From Orthonyx spaldingii (taxonomy: Eukaryota > Chordata > Aves > Passeriformes > Orthonychidae): DNA of 64,000 nucleotides. Below, piece by piece: positions 35,319 through 46,900 of this stretch. Within the stretch, counting starts at the first letter, position 1, and every line of letters starts with the position of its first letter. The position numbers and the translations under genes are program-made. Below the pieces are notes generated by a model. It searched no databases and had not been told where the DNA came from. It saw nothing but the letters and a program-made list of their open reading frames with translations. The stretch is from contig VZTJ01005307.1 of assembly GCA_013397795.1 (NCBI GenBank), positions 526,945 through 590,944 of the forward strand, in the 5' to 3' direction.

Positions 35319-37934
35319 GTGCTGTGGAGCTGTGGGAGCTGGAGGAGAACGAGAGCCTCATCGTGAACAAGTTCTGTAAATACGAGCACGATGACATCGT
35401 GGTGTCCGTGTCCGTCCTGGCCGGCAGCACGCAGGCTGTCAGCGGGGGCAGGGATTTCTGGTGAGTGTCCCCAGGGCTGTCAGCGGGGGCAGGGATTTCT
35501 GGCGAGTGTCCCCAGCCTGGCAGCCGTGTGCCAGGGCTGTGCTGGGCGCTCACTGCTCGCTCTCGTCCGCAGCGTGAAGGTCTGGGACATCCCGGAGCAA
35601 ACGGTGCTGCACTCCTACAGAGGTGAGTTCCAACACACCCCTCTCTCTTTTTTATAAGCCTCTTTACATCCCACTTCCATCCTTTCCCCCCGACCCCTTG
35701 TCTGGCTCCCTCGAGCTCTCAGGGGTGTCACAAGGACTTGTGGCTCTGGTTGGATTGGGCAGCTCATCACTTTGGTAGGAAGCAGCTGGCTGTTGCTGAG
35801 CTGAAGTTATCCTGTGTCTGGGCATAAACTGTTGTTTGTGACACTGCTGTGCCTCTGGAGGTCCTCGGGAATACGTGGGAAAGTTGAATACAATCTTTGA
35901 GGCTCTTTATCCTTTTGTGCTTTTGGTAGCTCACTCCGCTGCAGTGACATGTGTGGCTTCCTGTCCTGGTAAGGACACTGTGTTCCTGTCCTGTGCTGAG
36001 GTAAAGCTCACTCTGTTGTCTAAATCTACCCCATAAAAACGAGATTTAACTTTGGGTCTTTACAGTTTAATGCACTTAGAAACCACCTCTTGTGTTGCAA
36101 CCTGCCTACCTGTGTTATTGCAGTGTTCCTGTCTGATAAATTTATAATCAGTTTATCAAGCTGATTCCTGCAGGTTTGTATCAAATTTTGGGAGTTCCTA
36201 GTTCTGTCCTGGGGATGACTGAAGGCTGCACTTAATGACAGCATCATTTTAACCCCGAGGAAGAGGCAGGGTCATTTTGCCTGTGAGTCAGCAGTGAATC
36301 TGAATTTATGCCACAAAGAAATTGTAAAATTCTTCTCATTCCTCTTGGATTTATAGGACAACAGAACTTTACTCTGGGACACCAGATGCCCCAAACCAGC
36401 TACCCGAATTGGTAGGTTTCTCTATGCAGTCACTGCTTATGCATGCATTTGTCTTTAAAGAAATAAATTATTTTATGCCTGACTTCTAACTCCAAATCTT
36501 GTGATGTGCCTGTTAAAACCTAGGGAGGTCTAACAGAAGTACAGTAAGCTTAAACCACTTGTCTTGATGTAGTAGCAGTGCTAAATGACATAGAGCAGGA
36601 ATGTCTCTGTACTGCCTCCTTCCACACTCATCCCAGTTTCTTCCCTTGCAGTTTGCAGTGCCTGTAATTACCTCCCTACCTCAGTCATGTGGCATCCACA
36701 GAAAAGTGACATCTTTGTCTTGGGTAAGAATCCAGACTCTCACCAGGCAAATCAAGGTGTTTATTTTGACAAGACAGTTTTTGCTGGTAACTTCCTTCCC
36801 CTTCTCTGGCAGGTGATGAAAGTGGAACAGTTGCACTGGTGGACACAAAGAATCCTGACTCTGCCCTCAGCGCTGCCGTGCACGCCCGCAGCATCACGGG
36901 CTTTGCTTTCTCTGCACACAGGTACAGAGTGATGCTGGCACAGAGCCCGGGACTGCATCCCTTTAACAGCCACTAAAACACAGGACAGTGCCAGTTTTGG
37001 TCTTCTTATCAAGGAGATTGTGGCAAAGAGTAGAGTAAACCAAGCAGTGTCTCATTTCTGACATATGTAAATGTCCACGACAAGAATTCTGCAGTTCCAG
37101 AATTACTGACCCACACACTGTGGGGGTTTTTCTAATTACAGTCACCTCTGATTAAAGAAGGATTGCTTGCTTTCAGACTCTAATAGAATATTCCCAGTCA
37201 GTGCACTGGCACCCTGCCAAATGCTGATGAAAACATTTTTGTAAGATTTTCTGGGAGTTAATTCAGTGTACCTGGGTCAGGATCGCTAAGAATCCTGCTT
37301 TTCGCAAGTTTATCCCTAAAAATTCTTGTATTTGATTGTTCTAACTGTGCTGTCATCTCTTTCTAGTTCACCCTTACTGGCTTCAATCAGTGAAGACTGT
37401 TCAGTTGCTGTTCTTGACTCAGACCTGTCAGAGGTGTAAGTACAGACAGAATGTACTCATTGCTGTCCTCTTGTCTTCTCGAGTTAATTATTAATACACA
37501 CAAACACAGCATGGTTTGGGGTGGAAGGGACCTTAAAAATTTTTCATTCCATGGGCAGGGACACCTTCCACTGTCCCAGGGTGCTCCAAGCCCTGTCCAA
37601 CCTGGCTTTGGACACTTCCAGGGATCCAGGGGCAGCCACAGCTGCTCTGGGTGTCCTGGAGGTGAAAATATTCCTAAATAAAGGAGCATCATCCTAACAA
37701 ACCAGCAGTTAGGGATTGCACCAGCCCCCACACTCTCAGTGCTTGATGGCTAATGGAATGGTGATGTTTTCCAGGTTCAGAGACCGTTCCCATCGAGACT
37801 TTGTAACAGGCTTGTCCTGGTCTCCCTCAGATGATGCCTTGCTCACTACAGTTGGATGGGATCATCAGGTTTTACATCACACTGTCCCCATACCAGCTGG
37901 TGAAGCTTCTGGAATCAACTGTGTAAAAGAATAG
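35319..37934 (+). CDS. WDR77: Methylosome protein 50, WD-repeat protein 77 (5' end missing)
   Basis: WDR77/MEP50 is the WD40 partner of PRMT5 in the methylosome, presenting histone and Sm-protein substrates for symmetric arginine dimethylation. Visible coding exons: 35319-35460, 35573-35622, 35930-36000, 36357-36411, 36652-36723, 36813-36921, 37367-37435 and 37775-37934. Borders are GT-AG and the phases join to 242 residues. Human has 342, so about 100 N-terminal residues lie in or near the gap at 34413-35198. The visible blades carry GAVELWELEENES, KYEHDDIV, CVKVWD, LLWDTRCPKPATRI, VMWHPQKSDIFVLG, DESGTVALVDTK and TTVGWDHQVLHH. Each aligns with the known WDR77 blades, so family and orthology are secure. 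The first visible exon's 3' end and donor are tandemly duplicated just downstream (35475-35515). Confidence 0.96.
35434..35515 (+). repeat. 41-bp tandem duplication of a WDR77 exon end and 5' splice site
   Basis: Copy 1 (35434-35474) holds the last 27 bases of the exon plus GTGAGTGTCCCCAG. Copy 2 (35475-35515) is identical except that the donor GT has become GC (ctg|gcgagtg). Using copy 2 would read through TGG TGA at once, giving an immediate stop. Confidence 0.95.
37505..37660 (-). mobile_element. CR1 LINE 3' end in last WDR77 intron
   Basis: Reverse CR1 tail: 'ggtttggggtggaagggacc', 'ccatgggcagggacaccttc', 'gctccaagccctgtccaacc', 'tggctttggacacttccagg'. It lies in the intron 37436-37774, antisense to WDR77. 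Confidence 0.92.
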
Positions 37935-38226
37935 TTTTATAAACTCATGGTCCAAGTTCCTTCCTGGCATCACTTTGATTCTGCTGAAGTCGAAGGTGTG
38001 TGAACTGGAGTGGGGATGGTCTGTTGTCTGCCTCGAAGCTTGTGGCTAAGAAGGTTCCTGTAGTAATTTTTAATTAGGCATAAGTTAGTTATGAACCAAG
38101 CTTTACCCTCTCCTCAGGAGTGGCTTCTCCTGTCGTAAAAGACTTTGGTTTTACTCAGAAAAAAAAATTGACTTCGGGCACAGAGGAGACTTGGAGAGAC
38201 AGGGAATTAGGTGTAATGAAAAAAGA

Positions 38227-38232
38227 AATAAA
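38227..38232 (+). terminator. Candidate WDR77 poly(A) signal
   Basis: First AATAAA on the + strand after the WDR77 stop codon, about 290 bases downstream (context aaagaaataaagtc). Other hexamers near 39551 and 40848 could serve longer transcripts. Confidence 0.45.
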
Positions 38233-40322
38233 GTCAAAAAGACTTTGATTGCTTCTTCAGTTCTCCAGACTACCCATGGAATTAACAGAAACTTCTGGGG
38301 GAGGTTAGCAACACGCCTCTTGTTGGGTAGATGTGAGAGCCTCACCCTTGAGCAAAGTTCTTTGCTCTGTAAATCAGGTGGAATGAAAAGACCTGTTGGG
38401 ATTTAAGGACCAGAAGGGTTCCAGTGTTGTCCTCAATGCAGCACATCTTGGAGAGGATTGGGCCTGCACCAGTGCAGAGCCTCTGGTGTAAAACACCAAT
38501 GTTTGGGGTCAGGATGTAAAATGAGGATCCCAGCTGGAGCCCTGTAATTAAACACCTTTGGGATGGTGCTGGAATCCTGGGATGCCCCAAGGCCAGTTCA
38601 GGGGACTGGGAGAAGCTGGAGGCCAGGAGGGAGTGGGTGCTGTCCTCTTTGCCACCACATTTCATCTCCTCTGTGCTGAAGGCAACTTAAGGATAAGACC
38701 TGTGAACTAAAAGGTTTATGTGAGGGAAAAAACTGGACTGAGGACTTCAGTTGTCATTTGCTTGCTCCTGTACCAGGCTGTGCTTAGTGATAAACCAGAT
38801 CCATGCACTTGTGACGAGTGACTTCTTGTGCTGGCAACTGAGGGGACAGGACATTGCCCTACTCCCCAAAACAGACCCCACAGAACCCTTAGAGGTGCTT
38901 TTGTCAAACACCTCACACATTTCTAACTCAGCTGTTTCCCTGGAACATATTTCCCTGGAAAAAGTCATTGCTCTGCATGCATTGCTGCTGCTCTAGATAT
39001 GGCTTGGTCTGGCCTAGTATTTGCTAGAACAGAATTAAGCAAGTCCTGACTGATGAAACAAAAATACCGTTGAAATGAATGTTACCCTGGTTCTTTAGCA
39101 TGATAGCAGCACTTAAATGTTCACTGCTTCCAGTTTTTATCTCTGCATACACATAGGTTTAGTTGTGCAAAGCCCACAATTAATTTTTAGGCAGACTAAG
39201 CTTTCCCAGGCTCTGTACTTTTCTCATACTCTTTGAAAACCTCACTTGCTGCTTTTCTAATTCCCGTGTCATACAGAGCAGTGTATGACAAGGAGACAGT
39301 AAATGATGACAAAAACTGACACATTTCCTCAGAAATACCCCTTGAACCACAGAGTTCCCTGTCAGGGACCTCTGATGCTGTACTGAAACAGGTCTTGTGC
39401 TGGTTCTGAAAAAGTTGTCTTGGAAGATGGTTTTCTTTTGTAACTGGGTTTAAGTTTCACTGGGCCACTTCTGTAGCACTGAAGAGCCAGCTGAGATCAT
39501 CCACACAGTTAAAAGTTGTGATTTCAGTCCCTGATATTAAAACTGTTCTTAAATAAATGTTCACCGTATTCCTGTTCAATGCCAGGGTGCTGCAGTTCTT
39601 CAGCCCTAGTGCAAGGCAGGCTCTGGGTCCTGCTGCTTTTCAGGAAGTTTTCCTTCCCAAAGCTCCTAACTTGGGTTTCCATCGTGCACAGCTCAACAGA
39701 AAAGTTTAAAAGTCAGACATTAAACCACATTAAGTTCCTCATACTGGTACAACACAACAGTCTGTGGCAAATGACTGGTGGTGGATGGTGAAGGCTGTAG
39801 GGACAGCAGGGCATTAGTGATACATTAACTCTGTTTTTACAATTAAAGACTAAAAAGCCCTCAATGCCTCAGCATCTGGAAGGTGTTTGTTGTGCCACGG
39901 GATGGCAGCAGCTGCCCTCCACAAGGGCAAGGCAGCACCGCCCCAGCTGCACGTGGCCTCAGAGAGTGTCTGCTTTTGGGGTTTCTAGCACCTGCACCCG
40001 AGGGTTTTTCACTCTCCTAAGGAAGCACAGAAGAGCAGTAGTTCAGGAGTCACTCCTGGGGTGCAGCTCGGCTCAGAGTGCTGGCAGGGCTGCAGTGAAG
40101 TCCCAGGAGCCCGTGGGCAGCGTGGCAATCCCACCAGCAATCCCACATCAATCCTTGCTGGCTGTGCAGCTCTGCCAAGGAATGGAGGGAATGCTGTGGG
40201 GTTGGTGGCTTGCTCAGCTGTCCCTGCACCACACACCTGTCAGGTTTGGGGACACTTGGGTACATCCACTGCAGCTCCAGTAAACGCTTCAAGGCACACA
40301 TTGCACCTTTTCCCTCCCTCAC
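38233..40322. other. Spacer downstream of WDR77
   Basis: Possible extended WDR77 3' UTR followed by intergenic sequence. No recognised coding exon, CR1 or tandem array was seen. In human this side of WDR77 carries OVGP1; no chitinase-like exon was found. Confidence 0.4.
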
Positions 40323-40551
40323 AGAGTGCCTGCTTCTGCAGCCAGAGCTGGATGCAGGAGATGAGGATGCAAATCAGTTTAATTTTGAGGAGTGGAGAGA
40401 AGAAGCCACGCTGCAGACAAACCTTTTATGTTGCTGCTTGCGTTGCTCGCACGGCGCTTGTAGTTTTGGGCACAGCAGTCGAGTTGGGACTTGCAACAAG
40501 TATGAGAGTTTCGTCCCTAATGAACAGCCCCAACCCAAGGACTATTTATAG
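40323..40551 (+). CDS. Orphan terminal-exon-like ORF, unrecognised
   Basis: A pyrimidine-rich acceptor (cttttccctccctcacag) is followed by an open frame of 76 codons ending in TAG at 40549-40551. The frame starts with an acidic part (ELDAGDEDANQFNFEEW), then has a Cys cluster (CCCLRCSHGAC) and ends NEQPQPKDYL. The composition looks more protein-like than the surrounding shadow frames. I do not recognise the family, and no convincing upstream exon was found between WDR77 and this point. It may be the last exon of an unknown small gene or simply chance. Confidence 0.25.
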
Positions 40552-43500
40552 AAGCTGCACCAGCTCCTCTGCCAGCCTGTCCAACCAGCTGGGTGTGAGT
40601 GACAGAACTCTGGGGCTCAGCTGCCCCTTCACGCCTTGACTGGGCTTCTAAAAATGCTGAAATGCCCACAGGCTTTGGATCAACTGCTCAGAGAAACTGG
40701 ACCAAGCCCTGGATAAGCTGAAATTCTTCAAACCCTTGCTGAGCTGCATTTTCCCATCGTTTCAAGGACATGCAAACTTCTCAATCTTCCAGCAGACAGA
40801 ACACACCACGTAAGCAACACTAAAAAAAAAGGCAGACCACACGTGTAATAAAACAATCCATCCAGAAATGTTTAATGCAAAAAGGTTGGTGTTCAGTGGC
40901 ACTCATAAATAAGAGACTTGGTTCAATACTTTACAGCTAATGCTCTGTTACACTCCCCTAGCAGGAACTTTGGAGGAAGAGGCAGCTGCAGGGGATAACT
41001 TCAGTTGTATCATGACTTGAATGACCACACTGCGGCAGTGAGGGTGAAGTGAGAATAATTCCACACTCAAGTCTTCAGGATTGCTCTCAGCACAGGGCTG
41101 AGGGAGGCTGCTTTGCTCCATTAATACCCATTAAGTTTTGTTTCTTTATACTCTTGCTAAATTTCTGTAGTGAAAGCTGGGAGGAGCAGAAACAGGAATC
41201 CAAGGAGAGTTTATCCACACACCTGACAGAGTTACCTGCCCCAGGAAGAGAGAGCTCTTCCCCATCCCTGCAGTCCTCACCTCATGAGAGATTTAACTGT
41301 CCCCAAGTGCTCTGGCTGCCAACAGCTCTGACAGTGGTTCCTTTGTCACAACAGCCCCAGAATCAATGTCTGAGTTGTTACTGAAATACCAGAATTTGCT
41401 GAGTGCATTCAAGAGAAGCAGGGATAGCCCAAAGTGTTTAAAGAATGGAAGTGTTCCGCTGCTGAAAACCTGCATGCTAACCAGTTCTACAAGTGGGAGC
41501 AGAGTGTAACCTGATTTACTGACAGCTCAGTCCCCTGTGCAGTCCCAGAATGGTGTTCCTGAATGAATAGTGGCTATTTTATAAAGCTGACTTGCATTAG
41601 CACGCTTCTAATACTAAATTAAAATAAAATATGTCTGCTGGAAACAAGACACTCAATGGTGTCTAACAAGTATTTCAACTACACATCAATTGTGTGTCTG
41701 GGTGAAGCAGTAAATGTGACATTCAAAGCAAGTGCCACCATTGGAGTGTTGCATTTTTCTCTAAAAAGGAAAAAAAACCCCTTGTGTTGGGGAGATTCCA
41801 ATTCTTAAGGTGGAAAATTGCACACACCCTGCCCTCCCCTCTTCTGGGCAAAGTCAATATCAAAAGTGGAAATCTCCCACCCAGCCTTACATTTAAAACT
41901 GTTTTTGAGAATTGATTTGCAATTATAGCTTATTCTTTTGAAGAAAAACAAAAAGTATCAGGAAGAAAAAACCATTAAGCTGCAATATTATCAGAGACTT
42001 TGTTTGCTTTCAAGTTAAACTGGTGCAACTTCATCCAATATCAAAACACGACCCTGAAACCCCTCAAAGAGGATCACGAATTTACTTCCACAGATGGATA
42101 AGAAACCTCAAGATGCTTCTTGCATGGAGAAAATTCCATGTTTTGGGGTGGGTGGTATTCCACACTTACATATTATTATAGTTACTCCACAGTCACTTTT
42201 CTCCATAAATTTTTTTTTAAAACCAACACCCAGGTATTTAAATATTTCAGTATTGGCTGGGGTGAGTAATGGAAATCTTCCAAGTCACTGCGACTCACTG
42301 GCATAAAAATGCCCTTTGAATTAGCTATTAGACTGATTATTGTATTTGCATTTTCATTTTATTCACAGCAAAGTAAAGTTCAGGATACTTTAAAGCTGCT
42401 GCAATATCTGAAAGGGCTGTTAAATTATTAGGTAAAGCTGGAAATAACACAAAACATAGAATGCCAGCGACATGACACGAATATCAAGATAACTTTTGAG
42501 AATTCCACAGTGAAGGAAACTTTATCCCTGATTTTGAGCTGAATTGTAGAGCAAGATCTGCTTGCAGGCCACGTCCAGGTGTGTGCAAGGCAGGGTAAGC
42601 TGGAGTGGAACCCATGGTATTTATAGCAATGAAAATAGAAAGTGCTTTCCATAAAAATAGACTAATGTCTCAAAGTGCTTTTAGTTTGTCAGTGATTAGA
42701 AAATACTCTCTACAAGTTTTTACAAGTTATCTTACAGTGATTTTTCAGCGAGTTTACCTACGAGGAAGATTCTCTATTTGCAGTTTCAGGAAGCTGGCTA
42801 CTCACAACTCAGGTCAGCTGTCGTGAGACCCCACTGCTGCTGACTCTGGAGGCTAAAACCCTCTTGAACTCACACCTCCCAGCCCTGCACAGCCACCACC
42901 AGCTGCTCAGAGGCACCAGCAGGAAGCAGGGACAGGTTTGCACATCCTGGAAAAGCCGTGAGGGAAACACCGGGAGCCAGCTCCCACACACCACGAGGAG
43001 AAATACAGTCACACTGGGATTCAGCTTCTCGGCCCCCAAATCAGACAAATGGAAGCCAAGTCTCAGTAGAACAGTTTATAGGGACACTGTGGGGGTCACA
43101 GGCGTGTGAAGTGGCAAGAGACCCCTCAGGGAGAGCACCAGCAGCACAGCACCTTGGAGAGTCGCTGGCAGCCACCAGCCAAAGGAAAAGAAGGATTGCT
43201 CCATGCCCTACGGCTCCAAAGTGCTTTACAGCCATCCAGCCAGGCCTCACAGCCTCCTTCCACGAGGAACAATCACCAACAGAAACATTTACAGTGACCA
43301 AAAGGCACAGCAAAGCAAGGCCCCTGCTCCCAAAGCTGCTCCTGGAGAGGGGTCAGAGCCCGGCTCGGCAGGACAGGCACTGACTGCCCAGAGCTGGTTT
43401 TAAGGTGTAACTGATTTGCTCCAGACTCTTGAAGGGCAGAAGGGGTCAGGATCTAGGCATCCTAAACTCTCCTCCTGTCCCACTGGCCTCACATTCTTAT

Positions 43501-43975
43501 TTTAATCCCTGACATTTGGCTATACACTGCTTTGCTTCCATTGTGCACATCTCCCAGTTGGTTTCCCCCTGCTTCCAAACGTGCTGGAGTTAAACCAATT
43601 AAAAAACAAACTGAAAACAATCTTTCTAGTGGTGATACTCTTTGGCTAAGGATGCTCTTTGGCTTTCCTAGACTGCCTACCAGGCTGCAATTCTGAAAAT
43701 AATCCAGGAGGAAAAATGGGAAAAAGGGAAACCACGTTTGCTCACGTAACAAGACAGCGGCCTGTCCTCCACAGTAACTACTCTCCATGACAGTCTTTTG
43801 AGAAAAGTCCAACCCTCGGGCTCATTCCCCACCTTCTCCATCAGCAGTTTCAAGCAGTGCATTTCCAGGCTGGGTTGGGACCATCCCTGGTGCCCGTGGA
43901 GAAGGAAAGGACCAACGCAGGCACCTTCCTGTCCCTTCCCAGCCTGACGCCGGCGGGGCAGCCCCGAGGTCCGGC
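40552..43975. other. Spacer and probable C6orf132 3' UTR
   Basis: No coding exon was recognised. The part next to 43976 should be the 3' UTR of the minus-strand C6orf132 homologue. A minus-strand ATTAAA near 43500-43505 is a possible poly(A) signal, about 470 bases past the stop codon. The AT-rich part at 41.6-42.8 kb has no identified feature. Confidence 0.4.
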
Positions 43976-46900
43976 CTACCGGTGGCTCTGGTAGGCGTAG
44001 GAGATGGGCTGGCGAGTGCCCGGCCTCACCGTGAAGGTGTTGGTGGGTCCCCCGTAGGGCGAGGAGCCGTGGGCAGGCCTGCGGGGAAAACAGAGAAAGT
44101 CACCCAGAGCCCCAAGGCAAACCTTGGCGTTCAGTCAGTACGGCAGTGATGTGTTTTATGGCTTCGTGTCTGCGCTCAGTGAGGTGCGCAGGGGAGGGAG
44201 ATGGGCACCGGGGTCACAGCTGGCACCAGGGAGAAGCCATGGAATGGTCACCGCCCTTGGAGCAGCAGGAGGAGCTGGGAATGAGCACGAGCCCTGCTGC
44301 TGCTGTGGGGCCAGTCCCAGGGGACACCAAGGACAGGAAGGGTGGGCTCAGGGGGGCACATACCTGCTGGCTGCCAGCACGCTGGCGGGAGAGAAGTCCC
44401 CGTTCTGCCCCTTGTACTTCGGGTCAGCCCCGGTGCTGCCGTACGCCGCGGCTTTCCCAGCAGCATCCATGGACGCCCGCCTGCCCTGGGCGCTCGAGGG
44501 GCCGTTCCTGTGGGCAGAGCCCAAGCGGCGAGACCCCTCCCCGGCCGTGGAGCTGAACCCCCCGGGGCCGTAGGAGGAGAGGCTGCCCGAGGCCCGGGGG
44601 GCTGCGGCCGCCCGGGTGTAGGAGCTGTCGGGCTCGGACACGTACAGGCGCTTCTTGATCAGCGGGCGTGGGTTGGGGCCGTGGCTGGGGAAACTCGTGG
44701 AGCTGCTGTAATCCGGGTACTGGGGCGTGAAGTCGCCGTTCCTCCAGCTCTTCTCCGAGGGCAGCGGAGCTGCTGGCTCCTGGTTGCCCCCATAGCTGCG
44801 GCTGTAGCCAGACCACCTGAAATAGCGCGGCTCGCCCGAGCTCCGGCCGCTGTCAGGGACACTGGGGCACTTGCGGTTCTCCTCCCGGCTTGGCAGGGGA
44901 CCCTCGTCCACCTCGTTGCTGAATTCGGGGGGCGGGGGGATAATCCCATAGTCCAGCGCCGTGTCCCCATTCTCCTCCTCCCTGGGCACTCCGCGGTGGG
45001 CTGGGCCGAGCTGGCTCGGCTGCCCCGAGTCCAGCAGGCCCCGGAGAAGGCTGGAGGCAGCGGCTCTCCGGGGCCCGGGGGGCTGCGCCTCACCCACCGC
45101 CCGCACGTCCCGGCCCTGCTCCGAGGAGCTGGAGAAGGAGGGGGGTTTGCTCCAGCTGGCTGCTGCTGGACTGGCCGCAGACGGCCGAGGCACCACGGTG
45201 AAGGAGTAGGGCTTGGACTCGTGGCGGAAGAAGCTGGTGGAGGTGGTGTCCGACGAGGCACTGCTGAGTCTCAGGGGTGGCTTCGCCCTCGGCGCGGCCG
45301 CCCCGTCCCCGGGCTGGCGGCCCCGCTGGGCACGCTGCCGGGCCGCCAGCAGCAGGGCCATGGGCGAGCCCCGCTCCACACGCTCGCCCGTCACGGGGTG
45401 GATCAGCACCTCCTCCTGCCCCGCTCCCGCTGTGTCCGGGGGGCTCCTGGCCGAGCTCCCGGGGCAGGGGGGTTCAGCTNCTCCTGCCCCGCTCCCGCCG
45501 TGTCCGGGGGGCTCCTGGCCGAGCTCCCGGGGCAGGGGGGTTCAGCTGAGCCCGGCGGCTCGGCCGAGTTGGCCGCAGCCCGGTGCACTTTGTACTGGAA
45601 GACGGCGGAGCTGGGCTGTGGTGCCGGGCTCTGTGCGGGTGACACAGGGGGTGGGACGGGGGTGGGAGCAGGGGGCTCCTCTGCCGGTCCCTGAGGTGGG
45701 TCTGGGGGGCTCACGCTGCTGTCGAGGGACCCAGGAGCAGGGGTCACAGCCCCTGTGGCCTTGCCAGCAGCAGGAGCAGGATGGTCCTTGTGATCTGTCT
45801 CATCCTTCTCCACAGCAGCCACCGGGGTAGGGAGAGGGCTGGGGACCGGTTTTGGCACCACAGAGTCACTCAGGTCAGGGGGGCTCTTTCTCACCTGTGG
45901 GGTGCTGATGCCATTCTCCACACCCTGCTTCTGGCTGCTGAGCCCCGGGGCAGGTTTCCCTTCTTTCTTCAGGGACAGCACAGCCTCCAGCTCGTTCCTG
46001 ATCGTCATCACACTGCGGGGCTGTGCGGCAGGGCTGCTCTCCGGGGCGGTGATCGCCGTGCTGGGAGAGCCCCCGTTGGTGATGGGAGGGCTGCTGGGCA
46101 CCTCTTTCTTCTCACTGTCCCCTCCCTTGGATAACGCCGTGTCCTTCCTGGCGAGTTGGGGCTCGCTGAGCCCCGGCTCACGGCTGCCAGCACGGCTGGC
46201 ACCGCTGTCCACGGGCTGGGGAGCACCCGGCTTCTCCAGCGGCCTCTCCTCGCGGCGCGGGGAGCGCAGCAGGGCCGAGAGCTCGTCCCGCAGCCTGTTC
46301 AGGTTGTTGGCATCCTTCCAGTCATCCTCGCAGGTCGGGTAGTCTGGAGGAGGGAGATCCAGGTCGTTCGCAGTGAGAGGTTCAGATTTTGGAGGTGAGG
46401 CTCTCCCGGCTGTTTTCAGCTGGGGAATCTTCTCCCTCTCAGAGCCCGGCAGTGGGGACCGGCTGCCAGCGGGATTCGCCCCTTGGCTGAGCCCTGGGCC
46501 CGGCTTGGGGCTCAGTGGAGGGGGCACAGCCGGCTTCCCAACGCCCTGTCGGAGCCCGGAATGTCTCTGCTCGGCTTCTCCCAGGCGAGCCTTGGCCGCG
46601 GGTCGGATGGTGAAGCAGGGTGGGAGGGGCGGCCGAGCGTGCGGCTGCCTGGACATGGGCTCCTGCCGGCCGGGCTGGCCCTCCTGCACCGGGATGGACG
46701 AGGAGCGCGCCGGGGCCGGCGGCGGCACCTTGAACGACCTGGGGAAGGTGAGGTGGGGCTCGGGCTTGGGCTGCAGGCTCTCCTTGGGGCTGGGGGCCGC
46801 GGGCGCCCCGGCCTCGGCAGCGTGGAGCGGCCCCTCGGCATCCGCCTGCCGCGTGTTCAGCACCGTCTCCGACTTCCACTTGGACATGCCGGGGGCGAAG

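Noticed and set aside
34131..35553. Open frames of about 400 codons across the second N gap
   Set aside because: They exist only because N has no stop; real exons of ATP5PB and WDR77 on the flanks use other frames or defined splice borders.
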